A stretch of DNA of 64,000 bases from Salinibacterium sp. NG253 (lineage in GTDB: Bacteria > Actinomycetota > Actinomycetes > Actinomycetales > Microbacteriaceae): positions 124,378 to 188,377 of the forward strand of contig NZ_JADYWF010000001.1 of the NCBI RefSeq assembly GCF_015864945.1. Direction: 5' to 3'. Below the pieces are notes generated by a model. It saw only the letters and a list, made by a program, of their open reading frames with translations, made no database searches and was not told where the DNA came from. Position 1 is the stretch's first letter; every line of letters starts with the position of its first letter. A program made the position numbers and the translations under genes. Of this stretch, positions 55,716-63,599 are shown piece after piece.

Positions 55716-56714
55716 ATGGAACAGATGAAGGCGTGGATCACAGGAGAGTCACCAGGCTCAATCAGCCTTGGCACTAAGCCAAAGCCCACGCCCAGCGCCG
55801 ATGAAGTTGTCGTGCAAGTACTTGTGTGCGGACTCTGCCGCACTGACCTTCATGTGGTCGATCATGAACTCGAGACGCATACACCTCACGTCACGCCGGG
55901 CCACCAGATCGTGGGAACGGTTGTCGCCCTTGGTGATCAGGTGAAGCAATTGAGCATCGGGGACTCCGTGGGAGTCGCCTGGCTTCGACGTACGTGCGGC
56001 GTCTGCCAGTGGTGCCGGAGTGGGCGCGAGAACCTCTGCCCGAACTCCGAATACACCGGGTGGGATGCTGATGGTGGTTTCGCCGAATACGCCACTGTTC
56101 CCGAAGCGTTCGCCTATCTCCTCCCTGCCGATGTCAACGCGGTAGAGGTCGCACCCCTGCTCTGTGCGGGAATCATTGGTTACCGGGCGCTTTCCCGGGC
56201 GGCATTGCCGGATGGCGGAAAGCTCGGAATCTATGGCTATGGCTCAAGCGGCCACATCACTGCTCAGATCGCCCAGGCGGCCGGAGCGACGATCTACGCG
56301 ATGACCCGTGGCGGCGCAAACCAAGACTTGGCGCGAAGTATCGGCTCGGCGTTTGTGGGCGACGAGACCGAAGAACCGCCAGAGAAACTGGATGCGGCAA
56401 TTGTGTTTGCCCCGGTGGGGGAGTTCGTGCCGGTTGCGCTAGCCGCGACGAAACGCGGTGGAACGGTGGTGCTGGCGGGCATCCATATGACGGATATTCC
56501 TGCCATGAACTACCAAGCTGACCTCTTCAATGAACGAGATCTGCGCACTGTTACCGCCAACACTCGTGCCGACGGCGCAACCTTCCTTACGCTCGCGCAC
56601 AACTTAGCGATTCGTCCGACGGTGACGACGTATCCCTTTGACGAAGTCGACGTCGCGATCTCAGATCTCCGCAGCGGCAATGCTTCGGGCTCCATCGTCA
56701 TCACGATGGCTTAA
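55716..56714 (+). CDS. Zinc-dependent alcohol dehydrogenase
   Basis: 332-residue MDR dehydrogenase. Catalytic zinc CGLCRTDLHVVDHEL and GHQIVG; structural zinc CGVCQWCRSGRENLC; NAD loop IYGYGSSGHITAQIA. It resembles short AdhA-like enzymes that act on primary alcohols or aldehydes. A second in-frame ATG nine bases later is possible. It is preceded by a 28-bp palindrome and followed by the dehydrogenase at 56829. Confidence 0.9.
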   Translation: MEQMKAWITGESPGSISLGTKPKPTPSADEVVVQVLVCGLCRTDLHVVDHELETHTPHVTPGHQIVGTVVALGDQVKQLSIGDSVGVAWLRRTCGVCQWCRSGRENLCPNSEYTGWDADGGFAEYATVPEAFAYLLPADVNAVEVAPLLCAGIIGYRALSRAALPDGGKLGIYGYGSSGHITAQIAQAAGATIYAMTRGGANQDLARSIGSAFVGDETEEPPEKLDAAIVFAPVGEFVPVALAATKRGGTVVLAGIHMTDIPAMNYQADLFNERDLRTVTANTRADGATFLTLAHNLAIRPTVTTYPFDEVDVAISDLRSGNASGSIVITMA

Positions 56715-56828
56715 GCGCGGGTCTTCTTCGTTCGAAGCAGTAGCAGATCTGTCGGTTGAGCCCTCGTTCAGCTTTGAATCCTATAGTCAAACTTGTTCAA
56801 TGTTTCCAATCTATTCGAAAGGTTTCTC

Positions 56829-57611
56829 ATGAATCGTTTCTCAGAACGCGTTGTCCTCATTACCGGTGGAGGGTCCGGCCTAGGCCGAGCTGCAGCCGTA
56901 CGGCTAGCAACAGAAGGTGCCAAGCTGTCGCTGGTTGATGTATCCGAGGCAGGGCTAGCTGACTCTGTGAGCGCTATCGCCGAAGCGGCACCGGAGGCTG
57001 AAGTTCTCACCGTTGTGGCAGACGTGTCTAAGGAAGAAGACGTCGACCGGTACGTTGCCGAGACGATCGCCCGTTTTGCACGAATCGATGGGTTTTTCAA
57101 CAATGCTGGCATCGAAGGAAAGCAAAATCTCACGGAAAACTTCAGTGCCGCTGAGTTCGACAAAGTAGTTGCGATCAACTTGCGTGGCGTGTTCCTGGGG
57201 CTTGAGAAGGTTCTCAAGGTAATGCGAGAGCAAGGTTCCGGCATGGTGGTCAACACTGCGAGCGTTGGCGGAATTCGGGGTGTCGGTAACCAGTCCGGGT
57301 ACGCAGCGGCCAAACACGGTGTTGTCGGCCTCACGCGCAACTCGGGCATTGAATACGCGGAATACGGTATTCGAATTAATGCCATTGCACCTGGCGCTAT
57401 CTGGACCCCGATGGTCGAGAATTCGATGAAGCAGGTCGATGCTGCGGACCCTCGAGGTGCGGCGGAGCAATTCATTCAGGGCAACCCGACCAAACGCTTC
57501 GGCGAGGCTCCGGAGATCGCCGCGGTGGTGGCATTCTTGCTGAGCGACGACGCGAGCTACGTGAACGCAGCTGTGCTGCCCATCGATGGCGGACAGTCGT
57601 ATAAATACTAA
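56829..57611 (+). CDS. Short-chain dehydrogenase, levodione-reductase-like
   Basis: 260-residue classical SDR. ATG 56829 has GAAAGG upstream; a start at 56793 lacks support. NAD motif TGGGSGLGRA, NNAG in FFNNAGIEGKQNL, catalytic Ser in NTASVGGIRG, and YAAAK (catalytic Tyr/Lys). PGAIWTPMVENSMKQ and YVNAAVLPIDGGQS closely match the levodione reductase of Corynebacterium (Leifsonia) aquatica as I recall it, including FNNAGIEGKQN. In that enzyme the substrate is a cyclic diketone. The 114-base gap upstream (56715-56828) has no clear element. Confidence 0.9.
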   Translation: MNRFSERVVLITGGGSGLGRAAAVRLATEGAKLSLVDVSEAGLADSVSAIAEAAPEAEVLTVVADVSKEEDVDRYVAETIARFARIDGFFNNAGIEGKQNLTENFSAAEFDKVVAINLRGVFLGLEKVLKVMREQGSGMVVNTASVGGIRGVGNQSGYAAAKHGVVGLTRNSGIEYAEYGIRINAIAPGAIWTPMVENSMKQVDAADPRGAAEQFIQGNPTKRFGEAPEIAAVVAFLLSDDASYVNAAVLPIDGGQSYKY

Positions 57612-57661
57612 ATGAGCAGGGGAGTGGGTGGCGTGTACCGCCACTCGCTCCGCTTTTTTCG

Positions 57662-57689
57662 CTGACAATAATACCCTAGGGGGTATATT
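57662..57689 (+). promoter_or_regulatory. Promoter with embedded CsoR/CstR-like operator
   Basis: -35 CTGACA (57662-57667), 16-base spacer, -10 TATATT (57684-57689). Inside the spacer and the first -10 bases lies ATACCCTAGGGGGTAT (57671-57686), the ATACCC-N4-GGGTAT form used by CsoR/RcnR/CstR-family repressors. It sits 64 bases before the AhpD-like gene start. Confidence 0.7.
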
Positions 57690-57753
57690 GTATGGAGAGC
57701 GTCGGCAGTGAAGTGTGTCGACGCAATGTCGGACGAGGAAAGAAGGCCAAAGG

Positions 57754-58413
57754 ATGGGTGAGGGCAGGCATCACTCGCAAGCCGGTGACGTGCAGGGAGA
57801 GGCGCGGCCTTTTGACGTGTGGTCAATGCGCGCGAATCGACGGTTCTCTCTGCGTGATATCTACCAGATCACTCACGATGCCACTCTGACGTCTCGGTGC
57901 TTCCGCAAATTTCGAAAGACTGTGGGGGAGAAGCGCACCTCCCGAATTATGCTCGCGGTAACCGAAGTCAACGGCTGCGCCATTTGTGCTTACGGACACG
58001 CAAAGTTTGCACTGGATGCCGGAATCGATTCGAACGAGGTTCGCAATCTTCTCGGTGGCGTCACGCAAGGAGCGCCTGACCGGGAGCTCGCGGGGATCGG
58101 GTTCGCTCAACACTATGCGGATACCGAGGGGCATCCCGATGAGGATGCCTGGGATCAGCTGGTGCAACTCTATGGCCGCGAGGAGGCGCTCGGCGTTCTC
58201 GGCGCTACCCGAATGATGATGTGGGGGAATGCCGTCGGAATCCCTCTGAGTTCCTTGCGTGCGCGCCTGAAAGGCAGTCCACATCCTGGAAGTAGCGTGG
58301 CGTACGAGATGGGGACCATTCTCGGAGCGTGGGTCGTCGTGCCCGTTGCGGTCATTCGTGCGCTGTTCTCGCTAGCGAGACATCAGCCGCCGATAACCTT
58401 TCACCGCGGCTAG
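57754..58413 (+). CDS. AhpD-like carboxymuconolactone-decarboxylase-family protein
   Basis: 219 residues from ATG 57754 (GAAGG upstream; ATG 57826 also possible). The AhpD core has the redox signature EVNGCAICAYGHAK (E-x3-C-x2-C-x3-H), which is enzyme-like peroxidase or hydroperoxide chemistry. A C-terminal hydrophobic helix (about residues 192-209, ILGAWVVVPVAVIRALF) may anchor it. The CsoR/CstR-like operator upstream points to a thiol, sulfur or metal stress response, but no regulator gene is adjacent. Confidence 0.83.
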   Translation: MGEGRHHSQAGDVQGEARPFDVWSMRANRRFSLRDIYQITHDATLTSRCFRKFRKTVGEKRTSRIMLAVTEVNGCAICAYGHAKFALDAGIDSNEVRNLLGGVTQGAPDRELAGIGFAQHYADTEGHPDEDAWDQLVQLYGREEALGVLGATRMMMWGNAVGIPLSSLRARLKGSPHPGSSVAYEMGTILGAWVVVPVAVIRALFSLARHQPPITFHRG

Positions 58414-58427
58414 AGGTCTGGCTGGGG

Positions 58428-58446
58428 CGACGCCGGCGGGGCGTCG
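58428..58446 (+). terminator. Weak hairpin after the AhpD-like gene
   Basis: CGACGCC, loop of five bases, GGCGTCG. No T-run. Candidate terminator of the plus-strand transcript. Confidence 0.4.
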
Positions 58447-58493
58447 TGGTGAGAGGGAGCCGCTCAAGCGTGCTGGTGCTCCGAATTCAGGTA

Positions 58494-58521
58494 AGCTGAC
58501 ATAATGTGCATTATCGGATAC
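58494..58521. other. dif: Candidate chromosomal dif site (XerC/XerD)
   Basis: Read on the minus strand, the 28 bases contain CCGATAAT, a GC pair, then ACATTATGTCA, and end GCT; the arms give the perfect core ATAATG/CATTAT. It matches the actinobacterial dif consensus as I remember it (TTSRCCGATAAT, VN, then ACATTATGTCAAGT) at 23 of 28 positions. The mismatches lie in the outer four bases of the XerC arm and two in the XerD arm. It is intergenic between convergent genes, the usual placement. This would mark the replication terminus. Confidence 0.72.
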
Positions 58522-58551
58522 TAAACACGTCCCCGAGAGGGGCGGCAGAGG

Positions 58552-59034
58552 TCAGGACTGCAACGGCGGCAACGCAACGACCGTCACGGTCCAAGGCTGT
58601 TGGTTGTCGGTCGTCACTGCAATTGAGTAGCTGCCGTTGGCATCGATGTCCATCTCGTCCAGGTGGACTGCGTCATCTGAGTTCTCGCGACAGTCGTGAG
58701 AAGACTGTGCCACATCGCCGATCGACACTGTCATGCGGCCAGAGCCGACACAATCTGAATACACTGCGATTCGTCCCGTTGTGGGCACGAATGGCGACAC
58801 ATCGATAGAGCTGCCGGCATTGGTGCTCGTCGCCAAGACAGCTTCGCCCTCGGCGTCGAACGCCAGCAATTCTGGAGTTTCTGACATAACGAAATCTGTA
58901 GCCGTGTTTGTGGGGTTCGGCGAGTGAACTGCGACTTCGACGCCTGACTCTGGGGCGCCAGTGCACCCGGTCAACATCGCCACAACGGCGGCCGCAGCAG
59001 AAATAACGTAAAGCCAGCTGCGTACAGCGCTCAT
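58552..59034 (-). CDS. Hypothetical lipoprotein
   Basis: 160-residue secreted protein with signal peptide and lipobox MLTGC. Mature part is acidic and beta-rich, with a Cys pair (SDCVGSG and SHDCREN) that could form a disulfide. No domain recognised. It faces the candidate dif site with its 3' end. Confidence 0.78.
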   Translation of the reverse strand: MSAVRSWLYVISAAAAVVAMLTGCTGAPESGVEVAVHSPNPTNTATDFVMSETPELLAFDAEGEAVLATSTNAGSSIDVSPFVPTTGRIAVYSDCVGSGRMTVSIGDVAQSSHDCRENSDDAVHLDEMDIDANGSYSIAVTTDNQQPWTVTVVALPPLQS

Positions 59035-59069
59035 GACGCTCCCCCACCTGTACTCACGTCGTCACGACC

Positions 59070-59555
59070 CTAGAAACTCGGATTGCGGCTGCTCACGAAC
59101 CTCGCCAGCGCCTCAGCAGCGGCTTCGTGATCGATAGCGTCAGGCTCCCCCGACATGGTCATTGTGCCGACAATGGCGCCGTCTACCCATAACGGAATCG
59201 AGCCACCGTGAGCCTTGTACATGTCGTGGTCGACATCTGTTCGTTCCTCAAACGGCGCACCGGCAGCGAGGTGGCGCAGCTTGACCAAGAGCGAAGGTTC
59301 GCCGAAATGGTTTACAACGGCAGCTTTTCCCGCCAGCCAAGGGTCGTTATCTGCATTTGTCGACTTCAGCTTCGCCTTGAAGACAACATCACCGCGGAGA
59401 ACAATTTCTACCGCGAGGTTGAGATCCCATTCCTGAATGACCTGCACGGCAATCAGCCCCAGCGCCACGGCATCATCATTGGTGATGTTGTCGAACTCAA
59501 TCTCGTTCAAGTACTCAACATCAGGCACCGAGTAGTGCGGCAGCGGACGGCTCAT
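59070..59555 (-). CDS. UPF0303/DUF336 (GlcG/HbpS-like) protein
   Basis: 161 residues. ATG 59555 shares a base with the NUDIX stop (TGATG), which decides the start over a TTG one codon earlier. Family segments: AVALGLIAVQVIQEWDLNLAVEI, DNDPWLAGKAAVVNHFGEPS, HGGSIPLWVDGAIVGTMTMSG and the Ala-rich end. DUF336 proteins include a heme-binding group and cobalamin adenosyltransferase-like relatives; UPF0303 members are uncharacterised. Confidence 0.85.
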   Translation of the reverse strand: MSRPLPHYSVPDVEYLNEIEFDNITNDDAVALGLIAVQVIQEWDLNLAVEIVLRGDVVFKAKLKSTNADNDPWLAGKAAVVNHFGEPSLLVKLRHLAAGAPFEERTDVDHDMYKAHGGSIPLWVDGAIVGTMTMSGEPDAIDHEAAAEALARFVSSRNPSF

Positions 59556-60007
59556 CAATTCATCTCCTGGAGTTGCGTTCGAATGACCCCGACAAGCTCA
59601 GCGGGTTCATAGCGATCGGGGGTGGCGGCCAACTCATCAATGGTCCACCACCGGTGCGCCAACACGTCGACGCGTTCTTCGGCCGTCCATTGTTCTTGCG
59701 ACGGCTCGAAGGAATCTGTGTGAGCGAGGTAGAACTCGGCGTGGCCGGTGTCGTGATCAGCGTCATCCCACTCCACCGTGAAGTCATGCGACCACACGGG
59801 CGCACCGAGATCTTCGACAACAAGCCCGGTTTCTTCTTCGAGCTCGCGAACCGCGGCCTCATGATGAGACTCCCCCGGGTCCACGCCGCCACCCGGCGTC
59901 AGCCAGCGCGCGACACCGCTTGTATCCGGTGCTTTCGTCAGAAAGAGCAAGAAGCGCTGCTCCCGATCGAACAGCAGCACTCGACTGGTGGCCCGGTTGA
60001 GCGGCAT
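59555..60007 (-). CDS. NUDIX hydrolase
   Basis: 150 residues from ATG 60007, following the dehydrogenase stop by about 10 bases. Complete Nudix box: GGVDPGESHHEAAVRELEEE followed by TGLV, matching G-x5-E-x7-REU-x-EE-x-GU. The N-terminus ATSRVLLFDREQRFLLFL is typical. Substrate class (nucleotide sugar, dNTP, ADP-ribose) not determinable. Part of a three-gene minus-strand unit with the dehydrogenase and UPF0303 genes. Confidence 0.92.
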   Translation of the reverse strand: MPLNRATSRVLLFDREQRFLLFLTKAPDTSGVARWLTPGGGVDPGESHHEAAVRELEEETGLVVEDLGAPVWSHDFTVEWDDADHDTGHAEFYLAHTDSFEPSQEQWTAEERVDVLAHRWWTIDELAATPDRYEPAELVGVIRTQLQEMN

Positions 60008-60017
60008 CCGCAGCTCG

Positions 60018-60794
60018 TTACTTGGTGAGAAAGTCTGAGACGTCGCCGACGTAACGAGTGTTGTTCTCCGGCACAGGCTCAACGGCGGCTGCGGCAACCT
60101 CGGCGGCGAACTCGCTCACGTTGTACAGGCGGCCAGCAGCCTCCTTGCGAGCCTCGATCGCTCCAGGGTTGGCGCGCTGTAGCAGCGTCGCCGTGATGGT
60201 TCCCTCGATCATGTCGCCCGAGACAACGACGAAGCCAATGCCCTTAGCCTCAAGCTCGGGAATAAGTTCGCGGAGCGCGTCTTCGCCAGCACGCTTACTG
60301 AGAGCAACCGGAACGTACTCGGGCATCGTCTCAACGGTGCGGATGAAGTGCGCCTGGTGGCTTGTCACGAAAACGACGCGTGATCCTTCGTGCAACAGCG
60401 GCATCATGGTCTTCAAGAAATTGACTTGAGCGTCGCGGTTGAGCTGCATGGCGTAGTCCTCAGCCATGCCACCCTCCATGCCGCCGGAGGCATTGAGTAC
60501 CAGAATCTCGAGCCCGCCGAACTCAGTCTTCACCGTCTCGAACAGGGCAGAAACAGTCTCGGGGTCAGTGAGGTCGGCGCCAATGGCAATCGCCGAACCG
60601 TCAGTCTCGTTGAGCTGAGCGACAAGCTTGAGGGCGCGAGCCTCTTTGTTGCGGTAGTTCACGGCAACGCGGGCGCCCGCTTCGGCGAAGTAGGCGGCCG
60701 TATCGGCGCCAATCCCCCGCGAAGAACCAGTGATGAGCGCGCGAGCGCCATCGAGCGAGTGGGCTGCCAGAGGATTCGAATTATCGCTGTTCAC
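60018..60794 (-). CDS. SDR-family protein lacking the canonical Tyr
   Basis: 258 residues from GTG 60794. N-terminal cofactor motif TGSSRGIGADTAAYF and NASG (replacing NNAG) indicate the SDR fold. The region that should be YxxxK reads YVPVALSKRAGED: a Tyr is present but seven positions before the Lys, and the position four before it is Val. It may therefore be catalytically unusual or a non-enzymatic NAD(P) protein. Function unknown. Confidence 0.82.
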   Translation of the reverse strand: MNSDNSNPLAAHSLDGARALITGSSRGIGADTAAYFAEAGARVAVNYRNKEARALKLVAQLNETDGSAIAIGADLTDPETVSALFETVKTEFGGLEILVLNASGGMEGGMAEDYAMQLNRDAQVNFLKTMMPLLHEGSRVVFVTSHQAHFIRTVETMPEYVPVALSKRAGEDALRELIPELEAKGIGFVVVSGDMIEGTITATLLQRANPGAIEARKEAAGRLYNVSEFAAEVAAAAVEPVPENNTRYVGDVSDFLTK

Positions 60795-60896
60795 CCTTCG
60801 ACTTTAGCGGTCAATGCCGTGCTGTGCAGTGAGGTAAGTGCTAGCGTCGAGACTGAAGATTTGTCGAACTGCGCAACGATGAAGGGCGCCGGAACA

Positions 60897-61421
60897 ATGC
60901 TTATTGATCTGACCCAGTACCTCTGGATTCTCTGGCTTGCCCTCGTCGTGTTGTTCATCGTGATCGAAGTCATGACTCTCGAATTCACGTTCCTCATGAT
61001 CTCCGCAGGCACCCTCATCGGTGGGCTCGGCTCCAATCTTCTCGGCTGGCCGTGGTACATCCAGATTGCTCTCGCAGCAGCGATCTCTGGCCTTCTGATC
61101 TTCACTATCAGGCCGGTGTTGCTGATGAATCTTGAAAAGGGAGCCGACCCCGCAAAGAGCAACCTCGACGCTCTCCTTGAGCTCGGCGGTCGCGTTACCG
61201 GCCCCTTCGCTAATGGCATTGGCGAAGTGAAACTCGACAACGGCGAAACCTGGACTGCCCGCATTGGAGACAGCTCGCCACCGTCAGCGGTTCCCGTCGG
61301 CAAACGTGTTTCGGTCACCGATATCGAAGGTGCCATCGCCGTCGTAGTCCTTGAATCTGCCAAACCCGGCTCCACTCAACCTCGTGCGACCAAAAAATCG
61401 CCGAGAAAGGAAAAAAAGTGA
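60897..61421 (+). CDS. NfeD-like membrane protein
   Basis: 174 residues from ATG 60897 (ATG 60879 would add six). Membrane segments at about residues 8-25, 32-50 and 55-75 are followed by a C-terminal OB-fold domain (about 90-160: LGGRVTGPFANGIGEV, GKRVSVTDIEGAIAVV). NfeD proteins pair with SPFH proteins in membrane microdomains. Its stop overlaps the next start (GTGA). Confidence 0.88.
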   Translation: MLIDLTQYLWILWLALVVLFIVIEVMTLEFTFLMISAGTLIGGLGSNLLGWPWYIQIALAAAISGLLIFTIRPVLLMNLEKGADPAKSNLDALLELGGRVTGPFANGIGEVKLDNGETWTARIGDSSPPSAVPVGKRVSVTDIEGAIAVVVLESAKPGSTQPRATKKSPRKEKK

Positions 61422-62332
61422 CTGATCCCGCTGGCTTCATAGGCCAGATATTTGTGATTATTCTGCTCGTCGTTCTGGCGATCTTCGTGATCGTCACGTT
61501 GTTCCGTGCAATCCGCATTGTTCCGCAGGCGCGTGCCGGAGTTGTCGAACGCCTCGGTAAGTACCGCAAGACTTTGCTGCCTGGCCTCAACATCCTTGTT
61601 CCTTTTATCGACCGGATGCTGCCCCTCATCGATCTGCGTGAACAGGTCGTCTCGTTCCCACCACAGCCTGTTATCACCGAAGACAACCTCGTCGTCTCCA
61701 TTGACACCGTCGTCTTCTTCCAAGTAACGGATGCCCGTGCCGCCACCTACGAGATCGGCAACTATCTCGGGGCTGTCGAACAGTTGACGACCACGACGCT
61801 GCGAAACGTCGTCGGTGGCCTCAACCTTGAACAGGCACTCACGAGCCGCGACAACATCAACTCGCAACTGCGCGTTGTTCTCGACGAAGCGACAGGCAAG
61901 TGGGGCATTCGCGTGGGCCGCGTCGAGCTCAAGGCCATTGACCCGCCCCTCTCGATTCAAGACTCGATGGAAAAGCAGATGCGTGCCGAGCGTGACCGCC
62001 GTGCGCAGATACTGACCGCCGAGGGCACAAAGCAGGCCGCAATTCTCGAAGCGGAAGGTTCGCGCCAAGCAGCGATCCTTGAGGCTGAGGGTGAAGCTAA
62101 GGCTGCTGTTCTCCGTGCTGATGGTGAAGCTGCTGCGATCAAGACTGTCTTCGCTGCGATTCATGAGGGCGACCCAGACCCGAAGTTGCTGGCGTACGAG
62201 TACCTCCAGACGCTGCCTAAGATTGCAGAAGGTGATTCCAACAAGATGTGGATTATCCCGTCTGAACTGACGGAAGCGCTCAAGGGCATTGGTGAAGGAT
62301 TCTTTAGTGGCAAAGGACCAGTCGCGCGTTAG
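61418..62332 (+). CDS. SPFH/stomatin-family protein (QmcA-like)
   Basis: 304 residues: an N-terminal membrane anchor (about 8-30), an SPFH domain (AGVVERLGKYRKTLLPGLN, VVSIDTVVFFQVTDARAA), and an Ala/Glu-rich coiled coil with AAILEAEGSRQAAILEAEGE. It ends with WIIPSELTEALKGIGEGFF. Forms lipid-raft-like assemblies with NfeD. GTG start at 61418 overlaps NfeD. Confidence 0.93.
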   Translation: MTDPAGFIGQIFVIILLVVLAIFVIVTLFRAIRIVPQARAGVVERLGKYRKTLLPGLNILVPFIDRMLPLIDLREQVVSFPPQPVITEDNLVVSIDTVVFFQVTDARAATYEIGNYLGAVEQLTTTTLRNVVGGLNLEQALTSRDNINSQLRVVLDEATGKWGIRVGRVELKAIDPPLSIQDSMEKQMRAERDRRAQILTAEGTKQAAILEAEGSRQAAILEAEGEAKAAVLRADGEAAAIKTVFAAIHEGDPDPKLLAYEYLQTLPKIAEGDSNKMWIIPSELTEALKGIGEGFFSGKGPVAR

Positions 62333-63089
62333 CGCCAACTCGTCATTCCTCTCCCCCGCACGTCCCCGTGTGCTTGCGCACCGGGGGCTTGCGGTGGAAG
62401 CACCCGAGAACACGCTCCTCGCGTTCGCGAAAGCTGTCGCGGCGGGTGCGCAATACATCGAGACGGATGTTCACGTCAGTCTCGACGGTGTAGCGGTGGT
62501 CGCTCACGACCCGAGTCTCACTCGCGTCGCCGGCCGGAACATCATGGTCGATCAGCTCACGATGACAGAGTTGCGGCGAATTGATCTGGGCGAGGGCCAA
62601 GGCTTCTGCTCGTTGGGAGAGGCTCTTGATGCCTTTCCCGAGACTCGCTTCAATATCGACGTCAAAAACAAAGGTGCGGTGCTGCCGACCGCGCGCGCGA
62701 TCCGCGACATTCACGCAATTGATCGGGTGCTCGTGACCTCATTCGATGAAGCCCGCCGTGCCGCCACAGTCGAACAATTGCCAGGAGTGGCGAGTTCGGC
62801 ATCCGCTCGACGTTTCATTCTGGCGCTACTCAGCGCCAAGACCGGAATTTCGCCTGCCGTTCGCCGTGCCCTCAGCGGACTGGTTGCCATCCAAGTACCC
62901 GAGAAGGCACTAGGGTTGCGTGTGACCACTCAGCGGATGATCGACCGCGTGCACACTCTCGGACTCGAGATGCACGTCTGGACGATCAATGAACCGCAGC
63001 GAATGCGTCACCTGCTTGACCTCGGTATCGATGGAATCGTCACCGATCGAGCAGACCTCGCCCTCGAAGTTGTGAAATCGCGCGCCTGA
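62307..63089 (+). CDS. Glycerophosphodiester phosphodiesterase
   Basis: 260 residues from GTG 62307, with AAGGA 7 bases upstream; it overlaps the SPFH gene by 26 bases. GDPD motifs: LAHRGLAVEAPENTLLAF (catalytic His), YIETDVHVSLDGVAVVAHD (metal Glu/Asp and second His), and ETRFNIDVKNKG. No signal peptide, so probably cytoplasmic. Releases glycerol 3-phosphate from diesters; glpK elsewhere in the window acts on glycerol. Confidence 0.92.
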   Translation: MAKDQSRVSANSSFLSPARPRVLAHRGLAVEAPENTLLAFAKAVAAGAQYIETDVHVSLDGVAVVAHDPSLTRVAGRNIMVDQLTMTELRRIDLGEGQGFCSLGEALDAFPETRFNIDVKNKGAVLPTARAIRDIHAIDRVLVTSFDEARRAATVEQLPGVASSASARRFILALLSAKTGISPAVRRALSGLVAIQVPEKALGLRVTTQRMIDRVHTLGLEMHVWTINEPQRMRHLLDLGIDGIVTDRADLALEVVKSRA

Positions 63090-63168
63090 TCAAGGCAGCG
63101 CACACTCCACTTCTGGGCAGCGAAAATGTTGGCAAATGCTGACAAGTCGCTGTGAACAGTGCGCCCTT

Positions 63169-63194
63169 GGAAGCATACGTTCAGCAAGAGGGTT
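63169..63194 (+). promoter_or_regulatory. SigR/SigH-type promoter of rbpA
   Basis: -35 GGAAG at 63169-63173, 18 bases, then GTT at 63192-63194 (GTTTAT -10). It matches the GGAAT-N18-GTT consensus of thiol-stress ECF sigma factors with one mismatch. rbpA is a known SigR target in Streptomyces. Confidence 0.66.
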
Positions 63195-63233
63195 TATTAC
63201 TTGTAGAAACCGCGAATTGAAGGAGGCCACACG

Positions 63234-63599
63234 ATGGCAGATCGCAGCTTGCGCGGCATGAGACTTGGTACCCAGAGCTTACAGAGCGAAGAGGGTGTCG
63301 AGTTTTCCCCGCGGAAAAAGAGCGTATACAAGGCGGCCGACGGCACCACATTTGAAGTGATGTTTTCGTCTGACGCCGAAGTTCCCCAGCAGTGGCTCGA
63401 CGCCAAGACGGGTCACGAAGGAACACTCCTCGATGACAACGGCGAGCTGGTAGAACTCGATGAGGTCGACGTGAAGGTTCCCCGTAGCCACTGGGACATG
63501 CTTCTCGAACGTCGCACCCGCCCCGAATTAGAAGAACTTCTCCAAGAGCGTCTCGACTTCTTGCGTGCCCGTCGCGGCCAGCAGAAGATCGGCGCCTAA
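63234..63599 (+). CDS. rbpA: RNA polymerase-binding protein RbpA
   Basis: 121-residue actinobacterial transcription factor that binds RNA polymerase and group I/II sigma factors and stabilises open complexes. N-terminal ADRSLRGMRLGTQSLQS, core VPRSHWDMLLERRTRPELEE and basic end LDFLRARRGQ. No Cys, so the core domain is of the non-zinc type (YKAADGTTFEVMF). ATG 63234 follows AAGGAGG. It is probably SigR-induced. Confidence 0.96.
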   Translation: MADRSLRGMRLGTQSLQSEEGVEFSPRKKSVYKAADGTTFEVMFSSDAEVPQQWLDAKTGHEGTLLDDNGELVELDEVDVKVPRSHWDMLLERRTRPELEELLQERLDFLRARRGQQKIGA

